From Streptomyces sp. XY006 (GTDB taxonomy: Bacteria; Actinomycetota; Actinomycetes; Streptomycetales; Streptomycetaceae): a stretch of 64,000 nt of DNA. Positions 8,863 through 18,207 of this stretch are shown piece after piece; the stretch's first letter is position 1, and each line of letters opens with the position of its first letter. The translations under genes were made by a program, and so were the position numbers. A model generated the notes under the pieces. The model did no database searches. It was not told the origin of the DNA and was given only the letters and a program-made list of their open reading frames with translations. The stretch lies in the NCBI RefSeq assembly GCF_002237655.1, contig NZ_NOKT01000024.1, positions 79,724 through 143,723 on the forward strand, given 5' to 3'.

Positions 8863-9729
8863 CTAGTAGAGGATCGAGGGCAGGTAGGCCCCGTCCGGCC
8901 GGTTGTAGAGGCCGACGGTCATCAGGCTCATCAGCTGCACGACCTTGAGACCGTGGGACAGGCACCACCGCAGCAGCACCGCGTCGCTCACGGGGACGAG
9001 GATGCCCGGGCCGCCGAACTGCGGGGCCGCCGCGATCAGTGCCTGGAGGTCCGGGGTGGTCTCGCCCACGGCGTGCGCGAAGAACGCCAGGTCGGTGGCG
9101 TATCCGGTGACGCGTCCCGCGCGCTCCACGACCCGGGCCGTGCCCTGTTTCAGCGCGTCGGCGACCTCGCCGCCGCGGTCGACGCCGTGGACCTGCCGGC
9201 ACAGGTCGTTGCAGACGCCCAGGTCCGCGTCCGTGGCCTCCCGCACCGTGTACCCGGGCAGCGCGCGCTCGAGCGGCGGTCCCTGCACACAGGCGACGGT
9301 GGCGCGGTGGACGAAGCCGAGGCTGACATACAGGGAGAACGACCGGTTGTGGTAGCCGCTCTGCAGCAGGCGGACGCCCGGTGCCCCGCGCTCGGCGGCC
9401 CGCTCCAGCACGTCGCGCATCAGGCGGCGGCCCACGCCCGCGTTCTGCACGGCCGGGTCGACGGTGACCGGCCCGACCCCGACGACGGCCGAGCGCTCGT
9501 CGAGGAAGTTGCTGCCGACGATCCGCCCGTCGAGCTCGGCGACGACACCGTAGAACCCCGGGTGCGTCAGGGCGCCCTCGATCAGCGCGGCACCGGTCTC
9601 GGGGCTCGGGATGCCCGGCGGGAAGGCGTGCTCCGCGGCGACCCCGGCGAAGGCCTCGTAGCAGATGCGGCCGCACTCCGCGGCGTCGTCCGGGGTGCCC
9701 GGGCGGAGTATGAGTTCCACGATCGCCAT
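8863..9729 (-). CDS. GNAT-family N-acetyltransferase, possibly tandem-domain
   Basis: This 288-residue protein has an N-terminal GNAT domain (about 8-140): RPGTPDDAAECGRI at the first strand, VTVDPAVQNAGVGRRLM as the acetyl-CoA motif A (V/I-x-P-x2-Q-x2-G-x-G), and LYVSLGF as motif B. The C-terminal half (about 150-288, starting YTVREATDADLGVCNDLC) resembles a second, degenerate GNAT fold without a clear acetyl-CoA loop. The target is unknown. The ATG at 9729 is used; the GTG at 9720 has the better-spaced AAGGGG and may be the true start. Confidence 0.8.
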   Translation of the reverse strand: MAIVELILRPGTPDDAAECGRICYEAFAGVAAEHAFPPGIPSPETGAALIEGALTHPGFYGVVAELDGRIVGSNFLDERSAVVGVGPVTVDPAVQNAGVGRRLMRDVLERAAERGAPGVRLLQSGYHNRSFSLYVSLGFVHRATVACVQGPPLERALPGYTVREATDADLGVCNDLCRQVHGVDRGGEVADALKQGTARVVERAGRVTGYATDLAFFAHAVGETTPDLQALIAAAPQFGGPGILVPVSDAVLLRWCLSHGLKVVQLMSLMTVGLYNRPDGAYLPSILY

Positions 9730-9820
9730 CCCCTTCTTCGCGCATCCCCCGCGGCGACCCGCCCCTCGGTTTCCATCCTGGGCCTCCCGGGACCCGGGCG
9801 CACCCGGTGCGGCGCCTTGC

Positions 9821-10408
9821 TCAGGGCCGCAGGCCGCGCAGCAGCACGTCGACGACCGCCGTGAAGTCCGCCTCCGCCCCCGGCTCCTCCCACTCCCGGG
9901 CGTAACAGGGGTCGTGGAAGCGGCCCGTGGCCTGGAAGACCGCGCGGGCCGTGGCCTGCGGGTCGTCCGAGGCGAAGTCGCCGCTCGCCACGCCGTCGCG
10001 GACGATACGGGTCAACTGGGCGGTCAGGTCGGCGATGTGCTCGCCGACCGCCGTGCCGTTCTCGCCCGTGAGGACCGTGTACGTGGCGAACAGCTCCGGG
10101 TCCGCGCCCGCCTTGCGGCGCTTGGCGGCGAACAGCGCGGCCAGCCAGTCGCGCAGCCGGGTCGCCGGGTCGCCGTCACCGGCCGCGATCCCGGACAGCT
10201 CGCCGGAGGTGCGGTCCAGCCAGCGCTTGGTGACCGCCTCGCGCAGCGCCGCCTTCGTCCGGAAGTGCCGGTAGACGCTGCCGTGGCTGACGCCGAGCGC
10301 GCGGGCCACGTCCACCACGGTGGCCTTGGCCGGGCCGTGGCGGCGCAGCACCTCCTCGGTCGCTTCGAGGATGCGCTCGGCGGTCAGGGTCTCGCTGGTC
10401 GGTGCCAT
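9821..10408 (-). CDS. TetR-family transcriptional repressor
   Basis: This 195-residue regulator has an N-terminal TetR helix-turn-helix (about 10-57: ILEATEEVLRRHG, then VVDVARALGVSHGSVYRHF) and a ligand-binding C-terminal domain. The start at 10408 removes an Arg-rich upstream shadow. It lies 25 bp downstream of the aldo-keto reductase gene on the same strand, so it is probably in that operon and would repress it, and itself, through the inverted repeat at 11462-11483. The ligand is unknown; an electrophile or aldehyde would make sense beside a reductase. Confidence 0.88.
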   Translation of the reverse strand: MAPTSETLTAERILEATEEVLRRHGPAKATVVDVARALGVSHGSVYRHFRTKAALREAVTKRWLDRTSGELSGIAAGDGDPATRLRDWLAALFAAKRRKAGADPELFATYTVLTGENGTAVGEHIADLTAQLTRIVRDGVASGDFASDDPQATARAVFQATGRFHDPCYAREWEEPGAEADFTAVVDVLLRGLRP

Positions 10409-10433
10409 GTCCTGACCGTACCCGGAGCCCGGT

Positions 10434-11438
10434 TCACGCTTCGAGGTGCGCCATCTGCGCCGCCGGGTAGCGGTCGCCTGCCGCCGCACCGTCGGGCACG
10501 GCCTGTTCGATCGCGGCGAGGTCGCCCGCGTCCAGCGTCACGTCCAGGGCGCCCAGCGCCTCGGTGAGCCGGTCGCGGCGGCGGGCGCCGACCAGCGGCA
10601 CGATGTCCTCCCCGCGGCTGAGCACCCAGGCGATGGCGATCTGCGCGACGGTGACGTCCTTCTGCTCGGCGATCTTCCGCAGCGCCTCGACGAGGCCGAG
10701 GTTGTGGGTGAGGTTGTCGCCCTGGAAGCGCGGCGACATCGCCCGGAAGTCGCCGGCGCCCAGCTGCCGGTCCGCCGTGAAGTGGCCGGAGATCAGGCCC
10801 CGGGAGAGGACCCCGTAGGCCGTGACGCCGATGCCCAGTTCGCGGACGGCCGGCAGGATCTCGGCCTCGATACCGCGCGAGATCAGGGAGTACTCGATCT
10901 GGAGGTCCGCGATCGGTGCCGTGGCGGCGGCCCGGCGGATGGTCGCGGCGCCGACCTCGCTGAGGCCGATGTGTCGTACGTACCCCGCCTCGACCAGCTC
11001 CGCGATCGCGCCGACCGTCTCCTCGACCGGTACGCCGGGGTCGAGCCGGGCGATGCGGTAGACGTCGATGTGGTCGACGCCGAGCCGCTGCAGGGAGTAG
11101 GCGGCGAAGTTCTTCACGGCGGCGGGCCGGCCGTCGTAGCCCGACCAGCTGCCGTCCGGGCCGCGCAGGGCACCGAACTTCACGCTGACCAGGGCCTGTT
11201 CACGCCGGGCGGCGGGCGCCGCGCGCAGGGCCTCGCCGATCAGCATCTCGTTGTGGCCCATGCCGTAGAAGTCGCCGGTGTCGAGCAGGGTGACGCCCGC
11301 TTCGAGCGCCGCGTGGATCGTCGCGATGGACTCGGCCCGGTTCGCCTCGCCGTACAGGGCGGACATGCCCATGCAGCCGAGACCGAGGGCGGAGACCTGG
11401 GGGCCGGTGGTTCCGAGGGATCGGGTTCGCATCGTCAT
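10434..11438 (-). CDS. Aldo/keto reductase
   Basis: This 334-residue NADPH-dependent reductase has an (alpha/beta)8 barrel. The protein opens TRSLGTTGPQVSALGLGCMG, has LLDTGDFYGMGHNEMLIG with the catalytic Asp and Tyr, VSVKFG with the catalytic Lys, HIDVYRIARLDP at the usual His position (here replaced by other residues), and IPLVGARR for the cofactor phosphate near the C-terminus. This is the YajO/AKR13-like subgroup common in actinobacteria. The start MTMRTRSLG at 11438 has a GGAGGG upstream; a longer version reaches 11474 but would cover the operator. It is co-transcribed with tetR downstream. Confidence 0.9.
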   Translation of the reverse strand: MTMRTRSLGTTGPQVSALGLGCMGMSALYGEANRAESIATIHAALEAGVTLLDTGDFYGMGHNEMLIGEALRAAPAARREQALVSVKFGALRGPDGSWSGYDGRPAAVKNFAAYSLQRLGVDHIDVYRIARLDPGVPVEETVGAIAELVEAGYVRHIGLSEVGAATIRRAAATAPIADLQIEYSLISRGIEAEILPAVRELGIGVTAYGVLSRGLISGHFTADRQLGAGDFRAMSPRFQGDNLTHNLGLVEALRKIAEQKDVTVAQIAIAWVLSRGEDIVPLVGARRRDRLTEALGALDVTLDAGDLAAIEQAVPDGAAAGDRYPAAQMAHLEA

Positions 11439-11460
11439 GCCCTCCACGATGACATGACAG

Positions 11461-11498
11461 CTGACAGATTTCAATATCTGTCATTCAATACTTGTCAG
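11461..11498. promoter_or_regulatory. Candidate TetR operator upstream of the aldo-keto reductase operon
   Basis: TGACAGAT (11462-11469) and ATCTGTCA (11476-11483) form a perfect 8-bp inverted repeat with a 6-base spacer, 24 bases before the reductase start. A third half-site, CTTGTCAG (11491-11498), and a degenerate copy ATGACAG (11454-11460) flank it. Its size, position and low GC content are typical of an autoregulating TetR site. Confidence 0.65.
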
Positions 11499-11556
11499 CC
11501 CGCCTCCCGGTCCGCCTGTCCGCCACCGCGCCGTGACCGGCAGGAAGGCGGCCGGC

Positions 11557-11602
11557 AAAAAACGACGGTGCCGGGCCCCTCGCGGGAGGGGCCCGGCACC
11601 GT
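11557..11602 (-). terminator. Rho-independent terminator of glyS
   Basis: A 17-bp perfect stem (11565-11581 with 11586-11602, loop GCGG) is followed on the minus strand by six T residues (A-run at 11557-11562). It lies 19 bases after the glyS stop. This is the clearest intrinsic terminator in the window. Confidence 0.92.
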
Positions 11603-11620
11603 TGTGCGGAAGAGAAGGCG

Positions 11621-13003
<1,383 letters not shown>

Positions 13004-13137
13004 GGTGCTCTCTTCATTACGACGACGGGCGACGAAGCGAGATGCTTCCAGCGAATGACTCAGGTTACCGGCGGGGGCGCCCCCTCAATCAAATCGCTCC
13101 CCCTCCGGCGCCCTCAAGGCCCCGGTCAGGACGTTTG

Positions 13138-13167
13138 TTGACAACGGTTTCCATATTTGTTGAAAAT
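13138..13167 (+). promoter_or_regulatory. znuA promoter
   Basis: TTGACA (13138-13143, a perfect -35) and GAAAAT (13162-13167, a fair -10) lie 18 bases apart. Transcription would start near 13174-13175, exactly at the ATG of znuA, so the message is probably leaderless. Both elements lie inside the Zur-box-like sequences. Confidence 0.6.
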
Positions 13168-13175
13168 GAGTGTCA
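13139..13175. promoter_or_regulatory. Tandem Zur-box-like operators
   Basis: Bases 13161-13175 (TGAAAATGAGTGTCA) match the streptomycete/actinobacterial Zur consensus TGAAAATGATTTTCA at 13 of 15 positions. Bases 13139-13153 (TGACAACGGTTTCCA) match at 11 of 15. The centres are 22 bp apart, about two helical turns, so two Zur dimers could sit on the same DNA face, one over the -35 and one over the -10. Confidence 0.7.
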
Positions 13176-14140
13176 TGAACGTACGACGACGCCTCATACC
13201 CGCCGCCCTGGCCTCCGCTCTCGGCCTGGGCGCCCTGACCGCCTGCTCCAGCGACAGCGCGGCGACGGGCAACACGGACAAGTTCGACGTCGTCGCCTCC
13301 TTCTACCCGATGGCGTTCCTCGCCGAGCAGATCGGCGGCGGCCACGTGAACGTCACCAGCCTGACCGAACCCGGCCAGGAACCGCACGACCTGGAGATCA
13401 GCACCCGGCAGCGGGCGCAGCTGGAGGAGGCCGACGCGGCGCTCTTCCTCAAGGGCCTGCAGCCCGCCGTCGACGAGGCCGTCGCGCAGACCGGCATCAA
13501 GACGAAGATCGACGCGGCCTCGCTCACCACCCTCGAGGACCACGGCACCGGCGGCCACAGCCACGAGGGCGAGGAAGGGCACGCGGAGGAGGAGGGCCAC
13601 TCCGAGGAGGAGGAGCACGCCCGCGACCCGCACGTCTGGCTGGACCCGGTGAAGTACGCCGAGATCGCCGAGGGCGTCGGCAAGGCCTTCGAGAAGGCCG
13701 ACCCGGACCACGCGGCCGACTACAAGAAGAACACCGAGGCGCTGGTCGCGAAGCTGAACGGCCTGAACGGGGACTTCGAGAACGGCCTGAAGAACACCAG
13801 GACCAAGGTCTTCTTCACCAACCACGCCGCCTTCGGCTACCTCGCCGAGCGCTACGGCCTCACCCAGGAGGCCATCTCCGGCCTCGACCCCGAGAGCGAG
13901 CCCAGCGGGGCCCGGGTCAGGGAGCTCCAGGAGGAGGCCAAGGCCGACGGCGTCACCACCGTCTTCTACGAGACACTGGTCTCCGACAAGACCGCGAAGA
14001 CCCTCGCCCGCGACGCGAACCTGAAGACGGACGTCCTCGATCCGCTGGAGGGCATCACCGACAAGTCCCGCGGCGACGACTACTTCCAGGTCATGGAAGC
14101 CAACCTCAAGGCCCTGCGGAAGGCCCTGGGAGCCAAGTGA
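13175..14140 (+). CDS. znuA: Zinc ABC transporter substrate-binding lipoprotein
   Basis: This extracytoplasmic zinc receptor has 321 residues from the ATG at 13175. The signal peptide MNVRRRLIPAALASALGLG ends in the lipobox LTAC (Cys24). The cluster A-I fold follows, with ASFYPMAFLAEQIGG, the first metal His in EPHDLEIS, a His/Glu-rich flexible loop (GGHSHEGEEGH to EEEEHARD, about 125-155) typical of ZnuA, then DPHVWLDP and FTNHAAFGYLAERYG. In-frame starts at 13157 (TTG) and 13166 (ATG) lie inside the operator/promoter and are less likely. It is the first gene of znuACB-zur. Confidence 0.93.
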   Translation: MNVRRRLIPAALASALGLGALTACSSDSAATGNTDKFDVVASFYPMAFLAEQIGGGHVNVTSLTEPGQEPHDLEISTRQRAQLEEADAALFLKGLQPAVDEAVAQTGIKTKIDAASLTTLEDHGTGGHSHEGEEGHAEEEGHSEEEEHARDPHVWLDPVKYAEIAEGVGKAFEKADPDHAADYKKNTEALVAKLNGLNGDFENGLKNTRTKVFFTNHAAFGYLAERYGLTQEAISGLDPESEPSGARVRELQEEAKADGVTTVFYETLVSDKTAKTLARDANLKTDVLDPLEGITDKSRGDDYFQVMEANLKALRKALGAK

Positions 14141-14160
14141 TCGACCCACCGGAGGACGGC

Positions 14161-14928
14161 ATGACCGAGCCCGTCGTATCCCTGCGCGGCGTCCGCGCGG
14201 ACCTGGGCTCGCGCCCCGTGCTGCGCGGCATCGACCTCACCGTGCGCCACGGCGAGGTCGTCGCGCTGCTCGGCGCGAACGGCTCGGGCAAGTCCACGGC
14301 CGTGCGCAGCGTCATCGGCCAGGTGCAGACCGCCGCCGGCGAGATCCGGCTGTTCGGCACGGACCGCGGGCGGTTCCGCGACTGGCACCGCGTCGGCTAC
14401 GTGCCGCAGCGCACCACGGCCGCGTCCGGCGTGCCCGCCACGGTGACCGAGGTGGTCTCCTCCGGCCGTCTGTCCCGGGCCCGCTTCGGCGTGCTGCGCA
14501 AGGCGGACCACGCGGCCGTCCGGCGCGCCCTGGACCTCGTCGGCATGGCCGACCGGGCCAAGGACCCCGTCGACGCCCTCTCCGGCGGCCAGCACCAGCG
14601 CGTCCTGATCGCCCGCGCCCTCGCCTGCGAACCCGAGCTGCTGATCATGGACGAGCCGATGGCCGGCGTCGACCTGGCCAGCCAGGAGGTCCTCGCGCAC
14701 ACGCTGAGGGAACAGGTCTCCCAGGGCGCGACGGTCCTGCTCGTGCTGCACGAGCTGGGCCCGCTGGAGCCCCTCATCGACCGGGCGGTCGTCCTGCGCG
14801 ACGGCTGCGTCGTCCACGACGGCCCGCCCCCCAAGGCCGTCGGACAGCACGCCCTGCCCGGCCACGACCACGTACACCCGCACGCACCGGCGGGCGCCGA
14901 ACCGATCCGCACGGGACTGCTGAGCTGA
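14161..14928 (+). CDS. znuC: Zinc ABC transporter ATP-binding protein
   Basis: This 255-residue ATPase drives zinc import by the ZnuB permease. Walker A is GANGSGKST (residues 38-46), the signature is LSGGQHQRVLIARALA, and Walker B is LLIMDEPMAGVD, followed by the switch His in LLVLHELG. The C-terminal tail is His-rich (GHDHVHPHAP), which may hold zinc. GGAGGA lies five bases before the ATG. Its stop overlaps the ATG of znuB. Confidence 0.95.
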   Translation: MTEPVVSLRGVRADLGSRPVLRGIDLTVRHGEVVALLGANGSGKSTAVRSVIGQVQTAAGEIRLFGTDRGRFRDWHRVGYVPQRTTAASGVPATVTEVVSSGRLSRARFGVLRKADHAAVRRALDLVGMADRAKDPVDALSGGQHQRVLIARALACEPELLIMDEPMAGVDLASQEVLAHTLREQVSQGATVLLVLHELGPLEPLIDRAVVLRDGCVVHDGPPPKAVGQHALPGHDHVHPHAPAGAEPIRTGLLS

Positions 14929-15830
14929 TGGACTTCCTCGACTACGCCTTCATGCAGCGGGCCCTGCTCGCCGCCGTCCTGGTCGGCATCACCGCTCCGG
15001 CCGTCGGCATCTACCTCGTGCAGCGCCGCCAGGCCCTGATGGGCGACGGCATCGGTCACGTGGCGATGACCGGCGTCGGCCTCGGCTTCCTGCTGACCTG
15101 GTCCCCGGTGTGGATGGCGACCCTGGTCTCCGTCCTCGGCGCGGTCCTCATGGAGCTGATCCGCTGGTACGGCAAGACCCGCGGCGACATCGCCCTCGCG
15201 ATGCTCTTCTACGGCGGCATGGCCGGCGGTGTGATGTTCATCAACCTCGCGCCGACGGGCTCCAACGCCAACCTCACCTCCTACCTGTTCGGCTCCCTGT
15301 CGACGGTGTCCGAGTCGGACGTGACGGCCATCTGCGTGCTGGCCGCCTTCGTCGTGCTGGTCACCCTGGGCCTGCGGCGGCAGCTGTTCGCGGTCAGCCA
15401 GGACGAGGAGTTCGCGCGGGTGACGGGCCTGCCGGTGCGCGCCCTGAACCTGCTCACGGCGGTCACCGCGGCCGTCACCGTGACGGTGGCGATGCGCGTG
15501 GTCGGGCTGCTCCTGGTGAGCGCGCTGATGGTGGTGCCCGTGGCGGCCGCCCAGCAGATCGCCCGCAGCTTCGCCGCGACCTTCGTGGTCGCCGTCGCCA
15601 TCGGGGTGAGCGTGACGATCGGCGGCACGGTCACCTCGTACTACCAGGACGTGCCGCCCGGCGCGACGATCGTGCTGCTGACCATCGGCGCGTTCATCGT
15701 GCTGACGGCGCTCGCGGCCCCGCTGGCCCGCCGCCGCGCCCGGGCCCGGGCCGCCGCGCACGCCGCGGGCGACCCCGCCGAGTGCGCGATCCCGGGCAGC
15801 CGGGAGGCCGCCGACGAGGTCGGTGTCTGA
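14928..15830 (+). CDS. znuB: Zinc ABC transporter permease
   Basis: This 300-residue ABC-3 family membrane protein has about eight hydrophobic helices, starting YAFMQRALLAAVLVGITAP. The ABC-3 landmarks MGDGIGHVAMTGVGLGFLL and YLFGSLSTVSESDV are present, with the cytoplasmic coupling segment DEEFARVTGLPVRALN. It forms the zinc channel with ZnuC. The start ATG overlaps the znuC stop (ATGA). A basic C-terminal tail ends the protein. Confidence 0.94.
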   Translation: MDFLDYAFMQRALLAAVLVGITAPAVGIYLVQRRQALMGDGIGHVAMTGVGLGFLLTWSPVWMATLVSVLGAVLMELIRWYGKTRGDIALAMLFYGGMAGGVMFINLAPTGSNANLTSYLFGSLSTVSESDVTAICVLAAFVVLVTLGLRRQLFAVSQDEEFARVTGLPVRALNLLTAVTAAVTVTVAMRVVGLLLVSALMVVPVAAAQQIARSFAATFVVAVAIGVSVTIGGTVTSYYQDVPPGATIVLLTIGAFIVLTALAAPLARRRARARAAAHAAGDPAECAIPGSREAADEVGV

Positions 15831-15888
15831 CCGCCCTCACCCCGGGCTGGCACAATGGCCCGGGCAAGGCAGACGTGAGGAGGCAACG

Positions 15889-16305
15889 GTGACGACCGCT
15901 GGACCGTCCGTGAAGGGCCGCGCCACCAAGCAGCGGGCCGCCGTGGCGGCGGCCCTGCAGGAGGTCGACGAGTTCCGCAGCGCGCAGGAACTGCACGACA
16001 TGCTCAAGCACAAGGGCGACTCGGTCGGGCTCACCACGGTCTACCGCACCCTGCAGTCCCTCGCCGACGCCGGCGAGGTCGACGTGCTGCGCACCGCCGA
16101 CGGCGAGTCCGTCTACCGCCGCTGCTCCACCGACGACCATCACCACCACCTCGTGTGCCGCGCCTGCGGCAAGGCCGTCGAAGTCGAGGGCCCGGCCGTG
16201 GAGAAGTGGGCCGAGGCCATCGCCGCGGAGCACGGCTACGTCAACGTGGCCCACACGGTGGAGATCTTCGGCACCTGCGCCGACTGCGCGGCGGCCGCGA
16301 AGTAG
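15889..16305 (+). CDS. zur: Zinc uptake regulator, Fur family
   Basis: This 138-residue zinc-dependent repressor has an N-terminal winged helix (about 10-80: KQRAAVAAALQEVDEFRSAQ, LTTVYRTLQSLADAGEV) and a C-terminal dimer and metal domain. DDHHHHLVCRACG supplies the sensory histidines and structural Cys90/Cys93, and FGTCADC supplies Cys130/Cys133. The GTG at 15889 has a strong GAGGAGG upstream; a longer frame reaches 15823 but is less likely. It lies at the end of the znuACB operon and should repress it through the two boxes at 13139-13175 when zinc is plentiful. Confidence 0.95.
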   Translation: MTTAGPSVKGRATKQRAAVAAALQEVDEFRSAQELHDMLKHKGDSVGLTTVYRTLQSLADAGEVDVLRTADGESVYRRCSTDDHHHHLVCRACGKAVEVEGPAVEKWAEAIAAEHGYVNVAHTVEIFGTCADCAAAAK

Positions 16306-16481
16306 ACGACCGAACGCATCGCGAGCCGCGATCCGGCCTTTCGCTCCCACGCGGGCGCGCCGGCCCGGCGCCCCGAGCGGCACCTCCGTGCGGCGGTAGC
16401 CGCGGACCGGCCGGTTCTGTCGCAGGCGGCGCCGGCCCGGCCGCCGAGAGCGGCACCACCGTAGGGCGGCGGCGCAGGCGG

Positions 16482-17231
16482 TCAGCCCCCTCCTGGCTCC
16501 CCGGCACGCTCCGCACGCCTCGGCAGCGCCGAGGTGACCGCCGCGAGGAGCAGCACCGCGGCGGCGATGACGAGCAGCGCCCGCCCGGTGCCCAGCGGCA
16601 CCAGCAGCAACGTGCCCAGCACACCCCCGGTGAAGATGCCGCCGACCGTGGCCGTCCAGCGCGTGCGCGCCAGCCGCTGCTGCGCCGGCATCCCGCGCAG
16701 CACCGTCCGGGGGCGCTTCAGCACATCGTTGACGAGTTCGGCGATGGCCGTCTGGGTCAGCAGGGTCGGCATGCCGGGGACGTGGACGCGCAGCGCGGTC
16801 GAGGCCCGTACCCCCATGGCCAGCGCGACGAGCGCGATGACGGCGTGGTCCTGGCCCGCGTCGGCGGCCGTCCGGGTGCCGTGCCGCCACAGCGTCACCA
16901 CCCCGGCGGCCACCAGCAGCACGGCCTCGCAGCCCAGCCCGGCCGGGAACCACGCCCTGCCCCGCTCCGCGAGGGCCTTCAGCGCGACACCCGCGAGGGC
17001 GGCACCGGCGACGAACGCCCCGATCGCGGTGGCGGGCCGCGCCACCGAAACGTCGCCCTCCCTGGCGAGCGCGAAGGACAGGAAGAGCACGTTCCCGGTC
17101 GCCAGCGCGCAGAACACCTTGCCCATCGTCAGGAAGCTGACGGCGTCGACGGCACCGGCCAGCACGGTGAGCACGGTCAGCACCGTCACCCGCCGGGCAT
17201 CACTCGCGAGGGCCGGGGACGCGTCGGGCAT
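16482..17231 (-). CDS. YoaK family membrane protein (DUF1275)
   Basis: This 249-residue protein has about six transmembrane helices. It begins VTVLTVLTVLAGAVDAVSFLTMGKVFCALATGNVLFL, the usual YoaK/DUF1275 opening with an Asp in helix 1 and the TGN motif. GVRASTALRVHVPGMPTLLTQTAIAEL matches the second conserved block. The family's function is not established. The ATG at 17231 gives a normal-length protein; the extension to 17285 is unlikely. It stands alone between zur and uppS. Confidence 0.85.
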   Translation of the reverse strand: MPDASPALASDARRVTVLTVLTVLAGAVDAVSFLTMGKVFCALATGNVLFLSFALAREGDVSVARPATAIGAFVAGAALAGVALKALAERGRAWFPAGLGCEAVLLVAAGVVTLWRHGTRTAADAGQDHAVIALVALAMGVRASTALRVHVPGMPTLLTQTAIAELVNDVLKRPRTVLRGMPAQQRLARTRWTATVGGIFTGGVLGTLLLVPLGTGRALLVIAAAVLLLAAVTSALPRRAERAGEPGGG

Positions 17232-17339
17232 GCGGCCAGTGTGGGCGGCACGGCGGCCGCCCGCCGGGAGCGGACGGCCCAACACGCGGTCGATGGCTAC
17301 GGCCGGCCTACCGCGGCCGGGCCGGGCCGCCGGCCGGGG

Positions 17340-18173
17340 CTACTGCTGCCTGCCCTCCATGGCCAGCAGCTCCTCGTTCGGGATGGCCCCGCCGAAGCGC
17401 CGGTCGCGGGAGGCGAACTCCAGGCAGGCCCGCCACAGGTCGCGCCGGTCGAAGTCCGGCCACAGCACGTCCTGGAAGACCATCTCGGCGTAGGCGCTCT
17501 GCCAGATCAGGTAGTTGGAGGTGCGCTGCTCGCCGCTCGGGCGCAGGAACAGGTCCACGTCCGGCATGTCCGGGTAGTACATGTACTTGGCGAAGGTCTT
17601 CTCGTTGACCTTGGACGGGTCGAGCCTGCCGCTGCGCACGTCCTCCGCGAGTGCCTTCGCCGCGTCGGCGATCTCGGCCCGGCCGCCGTAGTTCATGCAG
17701 AAGTACAGGGTCAGCCGGTCGTTGCCCTTGGTCTGCTCCTGGGCGATCTGGAGCTCCTTGGCGACGGACCGCCACAGCTTCGGCATCCGCCCGACCCAGC
17801 GCACCCGCACGCCCAGTTCGTCGAGCTGGTCGCGGGTCTTGCGGATGAAGTCCCGGTTGAAGTTCATCAGGAAGCGCACCTCGTCGGGCGAGCGCTTCCA
17901 GTTCTCGGTGGAGAAGGCGTACAGCGAGATGGCGCCCACGCCCATCTCGATGGCGCCCTGCAGCACGTCCAGCACGCGCTCGGCGCCGACCTTGTGTCCC
18001 TCGGTGCGGGGCAGGCCGCGGTCCTTGGCCCAGCGGCCGTTGCCGTCCATGACGATCGCCACATGCTGCGGTACGAGCTCCCCGGGGAGCTTCGGCGGCC
18101 GCGCGCCGGACGGGTGCGGCTCCGGCGTCCTGTACTCCCGGCGCTGGCGCCCCAGGATCCCGCGTACGGCCAT
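17340..18173 (-). CDS. uppS: Isoprenyl (cis-prenyl) transferase, undecaprenyl-diphosphate synthase type
   Basis: This enzyme condenses isopentenyl diphosphate units into the long cis-polyprenyl carrier used for peptidoglycan and wall polymers. The 277-residue protein shows HVAIVMDGNGRWAK (catalytic Asp43), EGHKVGAERVLD, LYAFSTENWKR, and near the end DLFLRPSGEQRTSNYLIWQ and VLWPDF. It has a 30-residue basic N-terminal extension, common in actinobacteria. The ATG at 18173 is supported by GAGGAGA; the long open frame above it is a shadow of recO. It is the last gene of the small1-small2-recO-uppS run. Confidence 0.95.
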   Translation of the reverse strand: MAVRGILGRQRREYRTPEPHPSGARPPKLPGELVPQHVAIVMDGNGRWAKDRGLPRTEGHKVGAERVLDVLQGAIEMGVGAISLYAFSTENWKRSPDEVRFLMNFNRDFIRKTRDQLDELGVRVRWVGRMPKLWRSVAKELQIAQEQTKGNDRLTLYFCMNYGGRAEIADAAKALAEDVRSGRLDPSKVNEKTFAKYMYYPDMPDVDLFLRPSGEQRTSNYLIWQSAYAEMVFQDVLWPDFDRRDLWRACLEFASRDRRFGGAIPNEELLAMEGRQQ

Positions 18174-18207
18174 GTGTGTCTCGTCTCCTCGTGCTTGCTT
18201 GCTTCGG

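Noticed and set aside
13068..13085. GGGGGCGCCCCC palindrome between glyS and znuA
   Set aside because: Short GC palindromes are common at this base composition and it fits neither promoter; kept out of the operator list.
16306..16481. Terminator or small RNA after zur
   Set aside because: Several GC-rich partial dyads exist but none is clearly better than background.
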